A stretch of 59,409 nucleotides of DNA from an uncultured Muribaculaceae bacterium (GTDB taxonomy: Bacteria > Bacteroidota > Bacteroidia > Bacteroidales > Muribaculaceae): contig CAJUKX010000017.1 in assembly GCA_910586975.1 (NCBI GenBank), positions 1 to 59,409 on the forward strand. The letters run 5' to 3'. The notes beneath the pieces were generated by a model that ran no database searches, was not told the DNA's origin, and worked only from the letters and a program-made list of their open reading frames with translations. Shown here one piece after another: positions 25,992 through 34,284 of this stretch (the first letter of the stretch is position 1; each line of letters opens with the position of its first letter). Both the position numbers and the translations under genes were made by a program.

Positions 25992-26659
25992 AAATTTACA
26001 AAAGAATATTATTGTTGGTGATGTCAATCGCCGGCGCCTCGGCTCTGTTCGCAGCCATGCCTCCGAAGTATAATGAACTTTATTACCAGCGGGCATCGCT
26101 TTTTGATGCCCTTGGTGTGGATTCCACTTCAATAGTATTTTTAGGCAACAGCCTTACTCATGGCTGCGAATGGCACGAGCTGCTCGGAATGCCCAATGTA
26201 CTTAACCGTGGCATAAACGGCGATGTGATACAAGGCATACGCGAGCGTGCCGAAAGTGTGGTGAAGGGCAAGCCGGCCAAAATCTTCCTGATGGTAGGTG
26301 CAAACGACGTGAGCCACAACCTCACCGCCGACTCAATTGCCACTGCCGCCCTTGAGCTGATTGACTACATTCACACTCAGTCGCCGCAGACCCGCCTGTA
26401 CATACAGTCGATGCTGCCGATCAACAACTCTTTCGGCCGATATAAACTGATGGCCGGGAAAGAGCAGGTGATACGCGATATCAACGCCAAGCTGCAGCCG
26501 GCTGTAGAGCAACGCGGACACACCTGGGTTAACCTTCATCCGGCTTTCTGCGACGATGAGGGCAATCTTAAAAAAGAATTCACCAACGACGGGCTGCACC
26601 TCCTTGCCCCCGGATATATGGTGTGGCGCGAGATAATTCTTCCTTACGTCAAGGAATGA
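25988..26659 (+). CDS. SGNH/GDSL-type hydrolase, secreted
   Basis: A 223-residue protein with an N-terminal signal or anchor (about residues 1-22). Block I is IVFLGNSLTHGCEW, with the nucleophilic Ser near residue 54 in a GNSLT variant of GDSL. Block III GANDVSHN is near 105, and the C-terminal DGLHL carries the catalytic Asp and His. Family members include sugar-ester and platelet-activating-factor-type acetylhydrolases. Its overlap with murQ (ATGA) and with ribD (ATGA) places it in the salvage operon, so removal of O-acetyl groups from MurNAc is a fair guess. No substrate can be read directly. Confidence 0.85.
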   Translation: MKIYKRILLLVMSIAGASALFAAMPPKYNELYYQRASLFDALGVDSTSIVFLGNSLTHGCEWHELLGMPNVLNRGINGDVIQGIRERAESVVKGKPAKIFLMVGANDVSHNLTADSIATAALELIDYIHTQSPQTRLYIQSMLPINNSFGRYKLMAGKEQVIRDINAKLQPAVEQRGHTWVNLHPAFCDDEGNLKKEFTNDGLHLLAPGYMVWREIILPYVKE

Positions 26660-27642
26660 CATACGACGAAAAATACATGCGCAGGGCGCTGGAACTTGCA
26701 CGCCATGGATTGGGAAACACTTCTCCCAATCCCATGGTCGGTGCGGTTATAGCCGGACCCGACGGCCGGATAATAGGAGAGGGATATCACCGCCGATGCG
26801 GCGAAGGCCATGCCGAGGTTAATGCTATAGCTTCGGTAAAAGATAAAGGGCTGCTGGCCGATTCTACCATCTACGTGACTCTTGAACCCTGCTCGCACTA
26901 CGGCAAGACCCCACCCTGCGCCAAACTTATCATCGACTCTAAGATTCCAAGGGTAGTAGTAGGCGCGGGCGATCCGTTTGTAGCCGTAGCAGGCCGTGGA
27001 ATACGTATGCTGCGCGAGGCAGGGATTGAAGTGGTAGAGGGTGTGCTGGCCGATGAATGCCGCAGTCTTAACCGCAAGTTCATGACCGCACATACACTTG
27101 GACGGCCGTATATAGCCCTGAAGTGGGCGCAAAGTGCCGACGGATTCATCGACAGCATGCAGGGCCCGGTGAAGTTCTCGAGTGCGCTGTCATCAACACT
27201 TGTACACCGGCTGCGTTCGCTTTATGATGCCATATTGATAGGCTCGGGTACTGCGCTTGCAGACCATCCGCGGCTCGACTGCCGTCTGTGGCCCGGAAGG
27301 TCTCCGCGCCCCGTGATTCTCGACCGCAGGCATCGTGTTGACGTTAATGCGCTTGACATGCCCGTAGAGCCTGTTGTACTGAGCGACTTCACCGACATTG
27401 ACGATGCCCTGAGGCAGCTCTACAAACTCGGAATCAGCTCAGTGCTCGTAGAGGGAGGAGCTGCAGTTCTGCAGTCATTCATCGACAGCGGACTATGGGA
27501 TATAGCCCGTATAGAGACAGCCCCCATAATACTTGGAGCGGACGGCCACACAAAAGCTCCTGTGCTTAAAAATTCAAAATTACTTGATACTGAAGAAATC
27601 GGCGCCAACACCATAAAGGTGTACACACGCGCCGATCAATGA
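26656..27642 (+). CDS. ribD: Bifunctional riboflavin biosynthesis protein RibD
   Basis: A 328-residue protein starting at the ATG that overlaps the previous stop (ATGA, 26656-26659). The N-terminal deaminase domain has the zinc ligands HAEVNAI near 50 and PCSHYGKTPPC near 77-87. The C-terminal reductase domain (about 150-328) includes KWAQSADGFID and a VEGGAAVLQ motif. It catalyses two successive steps from the GTP-derived pyrimidine to 5-amino-6-ribitylaminouracil. It is the last gene of the plus-strand array and overlaps the convergent antiporter gene by 7 bp; no terminator is seen between them. Confidence 0.95.
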   Translation: MTYDEKYMRRALELARHGLGNTSPNPMVGAVIAGPDGRIIGEGYHRRCGEGHAEVNAIASVKDKGLLADSTIYVTLEPCSHYGKTPPCAKLIIDSKIPRVVVGAGDPFVAVAGRGIRMLREAGIEVVEGVLADECRSLNRKFMTAHTLGRPYIALKWAQSADGFIDSMQGPVKFSSALSSTLVHRLRSLYDAILIGSGTALADHPRLDCRLWPGRSPRPVILDRRHRVDVNALDMPVEPVVLSDFTDIDDALRQLYKLGISSVLVEGGAAVLQSFIDSGLWDIARIETAPIILGADGHTKAPVLKNSKLLDTEEIGANTIKVYTRADQ

Positions 27643-29723
27643 CCGAACTTGCGGCGAAGGCTTCGCCACAACGATGTTGTCGAGGACAGGTCAGATGCCA
27701 TGGGATCTGAGAACGAAGTAAGTGGCACTGCCTCGCCAAACTGTTCGGGATAAATGATTATCAGATTATTGCGCGAGAAACTACGCTGCAACAACGAGGG
27801 CATTTCGGTGACTTCATCGGTATATGACACCGAATGTGGCCTTGCACTTATCACTATAAACAAATCATCATCGAGCACTGTGGGCGAGTACAGTATCATG
27901 TCGTCGTGGCTCGTGATGGTATGGAATTCACATCTTATGCCATAATTTTCCTGATACAGCACACCGCGTATCAAAGGCTGAATATCGTCGTGGCAGCAGA
28001 ATATCACACGGCAACCCAGCTGACGTGTAAGGCGGGCAATGGCACGTACCCAACGGCTGAAACCGGTCTCGTACTGGGCATCGCGTGGTACCGACACCAC
28101 TATGCGCGTAACGGTGTTCAGGGGTATATAGCAGCGGCTTATGATGAGCATTCGATTGGTTGACTTGAGCAGCTGATCAACCTTCATACCCATGTATGTA
28201 TCTATCATCGTGGCACGGCGGTGCATGCCCAGTATGATTTCTGTAATATCGCGTTCTGAGGTGGCATTGAGGATGCCTGTGACTGTATTGAGGTCATAAC
28301 GCTCTATCTCCGACAGCTTCACGGCAGCCGACGCGGCCGACTTCTCGGCAGTATCGAGCGATGTGCGCGACAGATTCTTGGCAGCGGTTGTATTCTCGTT
28401 GCGCACGTGTATGGCATAGAAATTATGATGCCCGCGGTCGTTGCGCATCAGCACACCCAGCTCCATAAGCGAGCCTGCGGTGAGGGGATTAGACACCGCG
28501 ATAAGCGTATTATTAGTACGGGTATGCTTCAGCAGGTCGTCCTGGTCTATGGTGCTTATCTTTAATTTTGAGGCACCGGCAGCCGTGATTATGGGGGCTA
28601 TCGCGCAGGTGACAAGAATCACCAATATGGTGGCGTTGAGCATCACTGTAGACAGCATGCCCCACTGCACACCCAAGGTCACCACAGCCAGAGCCACAGC
28701 CGTATGGGCGGTGGTAAGACCAAACATTACCAAAAGGCTCGAAGGCGACAGCTTGTTGACCTTGCGGGCAATCATCGCCGGCAACCACTTGACCGACAGC
28801 GCCACTGCCAGCATTATAGTTGCCACTCCAAGTGTATCGGGGTTCAGTGCCACCCTCAAATTAATCATCATACCCACTCCGATAAGGAAATAGGGTATGA
28901 AAAGCGCATTTCCCACAAACTCTATAGACGACATTAGCGGCGAGGCCATAGGCACAAAACGGTTGAGCACAAGCCCTGCCATGAATGCACCGAGCACGGC
29001 CTCGAGGCCTATGAGCTGTGCCGTCCACGCTGCCAGAAACACTAATGTAAGTATAAAGACATATTGTGTGACGCGGTCGGAATAAGACTTGAAGAACCAG
29101 CGCGTGATACGCGGGTACAAGTACAGGATGGCTCCTATCCACAGCCCCATCTTCACCACAAGCCACACTATGGCAAGGACATTGAAATACCCCTCGCGCT
29201 TCATATTCACGGCAGTGGCCACCACAAGCAGCGCACCCACCACGGCTATGATGGTACCGACTATGGATATCAATACAGCCGGGGTCTTTGTTATGCCGTA
29301 TCGGGCCGCCACCGGGTATGAGATAAGGGTATGGGCAGCATACATCGCTCCCAAGAGCAATGAGGTGGTAAGGTCGAGATTCAGGAAGAATATACTCGAC
29401 AATACTCCTAATATCAATGGTATAAACAATGTAAGCAGGCCAAAGAACATGCCCCTGCGCAGGTTGAGCCTGAGGTGATACATGTCAATCTCCAATCCTG
29501 CCAGGAACATTAGGTACAGCAGACCTACCTGACCGAAAATTTCGAAACTCGAGTCGGCCGAAAGCACGTCAAAACCGTATGGGCCGATGATAACACCGGC
29601 CACAATCATACCAATGATATGAGGTATCTTAAGACGATTGAGCAGCAGAGGCGCGAGCAAAATTATCCCCAGCACGATAAAAAATATCGGAATGGGTTGG
29701 GTTACAAGCGCCAGCGGAATCAT
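27636..29723 (-). CDS. CPA2-family cation:proton antiporter with cytoplasmic C-terminal domain
   Basis: A 695-residue protein. The Na+/H+ exchanger domain covers about residues 1-400 with roughly 12 membrane segments (GMIVAGVIIGPYGFDVL, LMFLAGLEIDM, VLGAFMAGLVLNRF). The soluble C-terminal 290 residues contain two universal-stress-protein-like alpha/beta repeats rather than a TrkA-N domain (no GxGxxG nucleotide loop seen). It probably exchanges monovalent cations for protons across the inner membrane, and the tail may sense nucleotides or stress. It lies 14 bp downstream of asd and is likely read from the same promoter. Confidence 0.88.
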   Translation of the reverse strand: MIPLALVTQPIPIFFIVLGIILLAPLLLNRLKIPHIIGMIVAGVIIGPYGFDVLSADSSFEIFGQVGLLYLMFLAGLEIDMYHLRLNLRRGMFFGLLTLFIPLILGVLSSIFFLNLDLTTSLLLGAMYAAHTLISYPVAARYGITKTPAVLISIVGTIIAVVGALLVVATAVNMKREGYFNVLAIVWLVVKMGLWIGAILYLYPRITRWFFKSYSDRVTQYVFILTLVFLAAWTAQLIGLEAVLGAFMAGLVLNRFVPMASPLMSSIEFVGNALFIPYFLIGVGMMINLRVALNPDTLGVATIMLAVALSVKWLPAMIARKVNKLSPSSLLVMFGLTTAHTAVALAVVTLGVQWGMLSTVMLNATILVILVTCAIAPIITAAGASKLKISTIDQDDLLKHTRTNNTLIAVSNPLTAGSLMELGVLMRNDRGHHNFYAIHVRNENTTAAKNLSRTSLDTAEKSAASAAVKLSEIERYDLNTVTGILNATSERDITEIILGMHRRATMIDTYMGMKVDQLLKSTNRMLIISRCYIPLNTVTRIVVSVPRDAQYETGFSRWVRAIARLTRQLGCRVIFCCHDDIQPLIRGVLYQENYGIRCEFHTITSHDDMILYSPTVLDDDLFIVISARPHSVSYTDEVTEMPSLLQRSFSRNNLIIIYPEQFGEAVPLTSFSDPMASDLSSTTSLWRSLRRKFGH

Positions 29724-29737
29724 CGTCTAATTCATAT

Positions 29738-30745
29738 TTAAAAAGGCTTGTGAGCTTCAATATACTGCACAATCTGCACGGCATTGAGAGCCGCGCCCTT
29801 GCGCAACTGGTCGCTTACAGTCCAGAATGTGATGCCCGGACCCGAAATGTCGCAGCGCAGTCTGCCCACATACACGGGGTCTTTTCCGGCAATCTCAAGC
29901 GGCATGGGATAAACCTTGTCGGCCGGACGATCCATGAGCACTACGCCCGGAGCTTCCTCAAATGCCTTGCGCACGTCCTCAAGCTCGAGGGGCTGCTCGG
30001 TCTCTACCCACATAGCCTCGCTGTGTGCCCTCATCACAGGCACACGCACGCAAGTGGCACTAACAGCTATGTCGGGGGCGTGCATTATCTTCTTGGTCTC
30101 GTGATACATTTTCATCTCCTCCTTGGTGTAGTCGTTGTCGGTGAATACATCAATATGAGGGATTACGTTGTAAGCCAACTGGTGTGCAAATTTCTCAACG
30201 TGAGCCTCACGGCCGTTGGCCAGATCGGAATATTGCTGTATAAGCTCGTCCATGGCTTGCGCACCGGCACCGCTGGCGGCCTGATATGTGGCAATATGCA
30301 CACGCTTTACAGGCGAGAGTTTGTTGATGGGGTTGAGAGCCACAACCATCTGAATTGTGGTGCAATTGGGATTTGCGATTATACCTCTTGGAGCATTCAT
30401 CGCATCGTCACCGTTGATTTCAGGCACAACCAGAGGAACATCGGCATCCATGCGGAACGCGCTTGAATTATCAATCATAGTTGTGCCGTAGCGAGTGATC
30501 ACATCGGCATATTCGACAGATGTACCTCCCCCGGCCGATACGAGTGCATAATGCACACCCGAGAAATCGCTGTCGTGGGTAAGCTGTTCTATCTCAATCT
30601 CTTTACCTTTAAACAATAACTTGGAACCGGCACTGCGGGCAGAGCCAAAAAGTCGCAGATTGTCGACGGGCAGAGCCCCGCCCTCTAATATGCTTAAAAT
30701 CTCTCGGCCGACAGCTCCGCCGGCCCCGACAATTGCAATATTCAT
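29738..30745 (-). CDS. asd: Aspartate-semialdehyde dehydrogenase
   Basis: A 335-residue protein with the N-terminal NADP loop VGAGGAVGREIL (residues 5-16), the active-site Cys in NPNCTTIQMV (near 125-134), and the substrate-binding RVPVMRAHSEAMWVE near 235-250. It makes aspartate-4-semialdehyde for lysine/diaminopimelate, threonine and methionine synthesis. A minus-strand TAACTTTG at 30776-30783 is the probable -7 element. Typical length. Confidence 0.96.
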   Translation of the reverse strand: MNIAIVGAGGAVGREILSILEGGALPVDNLRLFGSARSAGSKLLFKGKEIEIEQLTHDSDFSGVHYALVSAGGGTSVEYADVITRYGTTMIDNSSAFRMDADVPLVVPEINGDDAMNAPRGIIANPNCTTIQMVVALNPINKLSPVKRVHIATYQAASGAGAQAMDELIQQYSDLANGREAHVEKFAHQLAYNVIPHIDVFTDNDYTKEEMKMYHETKKIMHAPDIAVSATCVRVPVMRAHSEAMWVETEQPLELEDVRKAFEEAPGVVLMDRPADKVYPMPLEIAGKDPVYVGRLRCDISGPGITFWTVSDQLRKGAALNAVQIVQYIEAHKPF

Positions 30746-30873
30746 TTCTTACGCTATATATCTTAAATTTTTCTGCAAAGTTACAACTTTTCAGTGGAAT
30801 TCGCTATCTTATAGCCCCGAAAACTTAACAATAAACTCACATTTACAAATGTAAATAATTTGCATATTGATTT

Positions 30874-31908
30874 TTAAAAATAAGTTTTTACCGCAAAGAT
30901 AAATTGTTCTATGAATATACGCTTGAAAGCGGCGATATTGTTCTGTTCATAAAACATCAGCATTGCCTTCTTATAATCAATGGAGTCTACTGTTCGGAAC
31001 GATATGGGGCAGTAACCGTTGGCTATTAGAATACCGTTACTAACTATACGTGCCGTACGCTTATTACCGTCGGTAAACGCCTGTATGTAGCTTAACAAAA
31101 CAAGTGCGAGCAAGGCTTTTTCAAATACATTGCTTTTGCCGTTAATCAATCTGACAGAATCTTCGAGAGCCTCACGAATCTGAAATTCATTGTCAAGCGG
31201 GGTGTAATTAGTTCCTGTGATACCGACACGACGATGCCTGATGTTTCTTTCAACGCCCAATTCCTTTGTCAGCAGAGCATGTATTTCTTCAATACGCGTT
31301 ACTGTTATATCTTTTAGATAATCCGGCACATCAAGAATAAAGTCGAGAGCATCTTTATGATTAAGCAGCATTACGGCTTCTTCCTTAGTTTTGCCGTTTG
31401 CAGTCTGTTTATCTTTCAATAAGCGCTCGGTTTCGAGCAAAGAGTAAGTATTACCCTCTATCTGGGAAGACTTCCATGACAGATCAATTCCGAGACGTTC
31501 CATTTCATTACGATACTCAAATTCTGACATCTCCGACAGATGCTTGCGGAACAAATCCTGTGCTTCATCAAGTAGCTTCAATTCCTCGGGTGTAAATAAA
31601 TCCACCTGTGGAAGGATATCGTTGATGAGTTTGAAGTTGAAAGAATTCTGAATCTGTCGTTCGTCCACTTCCTTGTCAAAATAAGTATTCAGATCCAGCT
31701 CCATGGTAACATGAGCCTGTGGAGATAGTCTATACCGCGTTGCTGGGCCACGACCGACAACCTCAATCTGCCCCTTTGCTGAGGCTTCAGAGAGCATACG
31801 CACAAGAGTTCTGTCACTTATCTTTTCGGATAATGACGGTAATATATCCGAACGTTTTGACAGTGGATTGTAGTGTAAAAATTGCAGTATTTCGATTTCA
31901 GTAGTCAT
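30874..31908 (-). CDS. Fic-domain protein with winged-helix N-terminus and Gln in place of the catalytic His
   Basis: A 344-residue protein. The start at 31908 is preferred because a promoter (-7 TAATTTTG, 31929-31936) and the operator array lie just upstream; a start at 31983 would lie inside that array. About residues 1-65 form a winged-helix DNA-binding domain (EILQFLHYNPLSKRSDIL, GRGPATRYRLSP). An inhibitory-helix motif SSQIEG (147-152, S-x-x-x-E-G) precedes the Fic core, and the motif near 276-284 reads QAFTDGNKR, with Gln276 where AMPylating Fic enzymes have His. Either this is a His-less Fic subfamily or the protein acts mainly as a regulator. It is separated from asd by an AT-rich gap with no obvious terminator. 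Confidence 0.88.
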   Translation of the reverse strand: MTTEIEILQFLHYNPLSKRSDILPSLSEKISDRTLVRMLSEASAKGQIEVVGRGPATRYRLSPQAHVTMELDLNTYFDKEVDERQIQNSFNFKLINDILPQVDLFTPEELKLLDEAQDLFRKHLSEMSEFEYRNEMERLGIDLSWKSSQIEGNTYSLLETERLLKDKQTANGKTKEEAVMLLNHKDALDFILDVPDYLKDITVTRIEEIHALLTKELGVERNIRHRRVGITGTNYTPLDNEFQIREALEDSVRLINGKSNVFEKALLALVLLSYIQAFTDGNKRTARIVSNGILIANGYCPISFRTVDSIDYKKAMLMFYEQNNIAAFKRIFIEQFIFAVKTYF

Positions 31909-31921
31909 ATCATTGTGGTTT

Positions 31922-32006
31922 ATCGCGCCAAAATTAATAAAAAAAGCGGGATAATCGCGCCAAAATGGCGCGATTTCTTTCATTTTAGGCCCTTATTTGG
32001 CGCGAT
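31922..32006. promoter_or_regulatory. Symmetric operator array (ATCGCGCC / GGCGCGAT half-sites)
   Basis: Half-sites ATCGCGCC at 31922-31929 and 31954-31961, and inverted GGCGCGAT at 31967-31974 and 31999-32006. Like half-sites are exactly 32 bp apart, and the whole array is two-fold symmetric about 31964. The central pair forms a perfect 10-bp-arm palindrome (31953-31975, spacer AAA). The first half-site abuts the minus-strand -7 box of the Fic gene. It is the probable binding site of the winged-helix domain of the Fic protein (autoregulation). Confidence 0.75.
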
Positions 32007-32131
32007 TGGAGCGGAATCGCCTTTTTCGGCAACCCCGCTCCTTTATATCGGCATCTCATTCCGAATATTCCGTATTGCAAAAACCAAATATATCCGGTGA
32101 ATGTTTTTCTATTAAATCAACTATTTCAACT

Positions 32132-32359
32132 ATGAAAAAGAAAACCGGAATCCTGCTGCTTATAGCCTGTTTTACAATTATACCTCTGTTGAGCTCATGT
32201 GGTCCGTACCACAGCTACCACAGCTATTGGGGTGTGGAGGGCGAATATGGTGATCATCATCATAAGAAACATAAAAAGCCCAAACCTCCAAAGAAGCATA
32301 AGTATCACAAGCCCAAGCACCATAAGCACAAACATCATCACGACGATGATGACGATTGA
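32132..32359 (+). CDS. Small lipoprotein with His/Lys/Asp-rich tail
   Basis: A 75-residue protein from the ATG at 32132. A lipoprotein signal (MKKKTGILLLIACF) ends in the lipobox Leu-Ser-Ser-Cys near residue 22. After a short Tyr/Ser/His stretch, the remaining 40 residues are almost only His, Lys, Pro and Asp, ending in five Asp. Such sequence is typical of metal-buffering tails (zinc, nickel or copper), but no family is recognised. It is transcribed away from the Fic gene and converges with the nucleotidyltransferase gene 8 bp downstream. A short, compositionally biased ORF is less certain than a normal one, yet the lipobox argues that it is real. Confidence 0.65.
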   Translation: MKKKTGILLLIACFTIIPLLSSCGPYHSYHSYWGVEGEYGDHHHKKHKKPKPPKKHKYHKPKHHKHKHHHDDDDD

Positions 32360-32367
32360 TGCACTGC

Positions 32368-33072
32368 TTATTCGGCAAGGAAACGGTTTGCCTCCGACAG
32401 ATCGTGCAGATTGTCAACATCGAAGGCACAGCTGAATTCGTAGGGCCGTACTTTCATAGCTGTCTTAACGGCCAGAGTGCGCTGAAAATCGCTGAGTGAT
32501 TCAGGATAATATCCGGTCTCTACAACAGCTTTCATTGCATCTGACGACAATCCGTACAGACCGGCCGATACGATGGTTCCTTCCTCAAAGGGGCTACCTC
32601 CATACCGGTAGTCAATCACCTCGCCCTGCTCGTTGACACGGGCATACAGCGGGCTTTCATCATCTACATAGCGGGTGAGCCCCATCAGTACTTCATCGTC
32701 GTGCATGGCGGCCACCTTGTCTACATAAGATTTGAATTCCTCGATAGGGAAAATGGCATCGACGGTCATGGCCACGAATTTGCCTTCGAGTCCGTCGGTA
32801 CCGGCTTTGAGACTGTTGTATGAATTATCGGTAATAATGGGACGGATCGACAGATACGGATATTGCTGCTGAAGGCTTTCGAGATAAGGTATGAAGCCTT
32901 CCATACGCGGATTGGCGGCAACATTGATAGCCTCGGCACCGCATTTGCTAAAAATCCGTATTAAACGTCCAATCATGGGTTCGCCCATGATTTCAACCAT
33001 AGGCTTAGGCGTAGCCACGCCTTCCTTGGAGAAGCGCGAGCCCATTCCGCCTGCAAGTATTACATATTTCAT
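32368..33072 (-). CDS. Sugar nucleotidyltransferase (NTP_transferase family)
   Basis: A 234-residue cytoplasmic protein from the ATG at 33072, which overlaps the upstream stop (ATGA). The N-terminal nucleotide-binding signature is YVILAGGMGSRFSKEGVATPKPMVEI, with the phosphate-binding loop and the PKPM Lys. VAMTVDAIF (about 115-123) is a metal-site-like region. Members transfer a nucleotide to a sugar-1-phosphate or phosphocholine-like acceptor. The substrate is unknown; pairing with a secreted SGNH hydrolase suggests envelope glycan work. Confidence 0.85.
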   Translation of the reverse strand: MKYVILAGGMGSRFSKEGVATPKPMVEIMGEPMIGRLIRIFSKCGAEAINVAANPRMEGFIPYLESLQQQYPYLSIRPIITDNSYNSLKAGTDGLEGKFVAMTVDAIFPIEEFKSYVDKVAAMHDDEVLMGLTRYVDDESPLYARVNEQGEVIDYRYGGSPFEEGTIVSAGLYGLSSDAMKAVVETGYYPESLSDFQRTLAVKTAMKVRPYEFSCAFDVDNLHDLSEANRFLAE

Positions 33073-33746
33073 TTTGCAAGTGATAATATAAATGTTTCGC
33101 CCCAATCAAGCAGAAGATCGTGGCCGTCTGAATTCAAATGTGCGGTATCTTTGGGAGCCTGAAAATACTTGGCTCTGAAGTCGGCATCGCCCACCTTGAT
33201 TCCGCCGGTAACCGATGCGTCGAGTACGGGAATACCATATCGGGCGCAGATGCGATGAATTTCGGCAGTCACTTCCTTGAAATAAGGACGTTCCACAGCC
33301 CAGGGAGTTACAAAACCGATAGGTTTGCCGGGATATTTGGCACGCAGGCCGGCGCAGAGTGCATCAAGTCCGGTGCTGAATGCTTCCCATGTACCACGCC
33401 GTGCGGCCAGGTAGTCGGCATCGTTATGGCCTGCAATCACCACTATTATATCGGCGGTATCGGGCATCGACAGATAACGCTCGGTCATAGCCGGGCCGAA
33501 GCCGTCTTTTGTACGGTCGAAGGCTATGCTGCTGCCGTTGCGTCCGAAGTTCAGGTAGGTCATGCCATGGCGGTCGGCCACCTTGTTGTGCCAAGTTTCG
33601 GTAAACGGACGCTTGTGGTTGCGCACATAGCTGTCGCCCAGGAAACAAATTGTCTTACCTTGAAGTTTGTCGCCGTTGGCTGCTGCGGCGCTTGCGCTTA
33701 TGCACACTGCGGCCAAAGCCATAATTATGTATCTTAAGAATTTCAT
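33069..33746 (-). CDS. SGNH/GDSL-type hydrolase, secreted
   Basis: A 225-residue protein. The ATG at 33746 is used; the longer reading starts at a TTG inside the rsmD stop region. The signal peptide ends near SAAAA-N (about residue 23). Block I ICFLGDSYV carries the Ser nucleophile near 37, FGRNGSS the Gly/Asn oxyanion positions, AGHND near 105, and DTAHLNSDGH the C-terminal His. It is probably an esterase acting on a carbohydrate or lipid ester outside the cytoplasm. It follows rsmD directly and overlaps the nucleotidyltransferase gene by 4 bp, so the genes are translationally coupled. Confidence 0.85.
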   Translation of the reverse strand: MKFLRYIIMALAAVCISASAAAANGDKLQGKTICFLGDSYVRNHKRPFTETWHNKVADRHGMTYLNFGRNGSSIAFDRTKDGFGPAMTERYLSMPDTADIIVVIAGHNDADYLAARRGTWEAFSTGLDALCAGLRAKYPGKPIGFVTPWAVERPYFKEVTAEIHRICARYGIPVLDASVTGGIKVGDADFRAKYFQAPKDTAHLNSDGHDLLLDWGETFILSLAK

Positions 33747-33747
33747 A

Positions 33748-34284
33748 TCATTCAACTCTAAAAATCGAAAAGTTAACAGAACCGTAGGTGCGGTGATCTA
33801 TAAATCCGGGCAAACTGCTGAAGTCATGGCTTTTGTTATGTTCCACAATAACCAATGTGCCCGGGGCTACAGCCGCGCTCGACAATATCTTGCCGGGAAT
33901 TTCGGCAAAACCTTCCATATCGTATGGAGGATCGGCAAACACAACATCAAAGCTACGCGTTGCCGAGGCAAGATAGCGCAAGGCGTCGCCGCGTATCACT
34001 GTTAGATTATCCACATTAAGCTGCTGTGCAACCTTGCGTATGAAATTATATTGAGTGGCAGCTTTCTCCACACATACTACCTCGGCACACTCACGCGATA
34101 GAAATTCAAATGTAATGGCTCCTGTACCCGCAAACAGATCGAGGGCTGTCTTGCCTTCGAGGTCAATCAGGTTTTCTATCACATTAAATATATTTTCACG
34201 TGCAAAGTCGGTGGTAGGCCTTGCCGAGATATTAGTAGGCACGTCGAAACGCCGACGGCCGTATTTGCCTCTTATTATTCGCAT
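33748..34284 (-). CDS. rsmD: 16S rRNA (guanine966-N2)-methyltransferase
   Basis: A 178-residue Rossmann-fold methyltransferase. The start MRIIRGKYGRRRF is typical. The SAM-binding loop is LDLFAGTGAITFEFLSR (about 48-64), and the catalytic motif FADPPYDM (about 114-121) is the (D/N)PPY type for N2-guanine methylation. It methylates G966 of 16S rRNA during 30S assembly. It overlaps the DUF3822 gene by 10 bp, an arrangement that is common in Bacteroidetes. Confidence 0.95.
   Translation of the reverse strand: MRIIRGKYGRRRFDVPTNISARPTTDFARENIFNVIENLIDLEGKTALDLFAGTGAITFEFLSRECAEVVCVEKAATQYNFIRKVAQQLNVDNLTVIRGDALRYLASATRSFDVVFADPPYDMEGFAEIPGKILSSAAVAPGTLVIVEHNKSHDFSSLPGFIDHRTYGSVNFSIFRVE

Noticed and set aside
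33747..33755. TTG start for the second SGNH hydrolase
   Set aside because: It would lie within the rsmD stop region; the ATG at 33746 gives a clean signal peptide and follows the rsmD stop directly.
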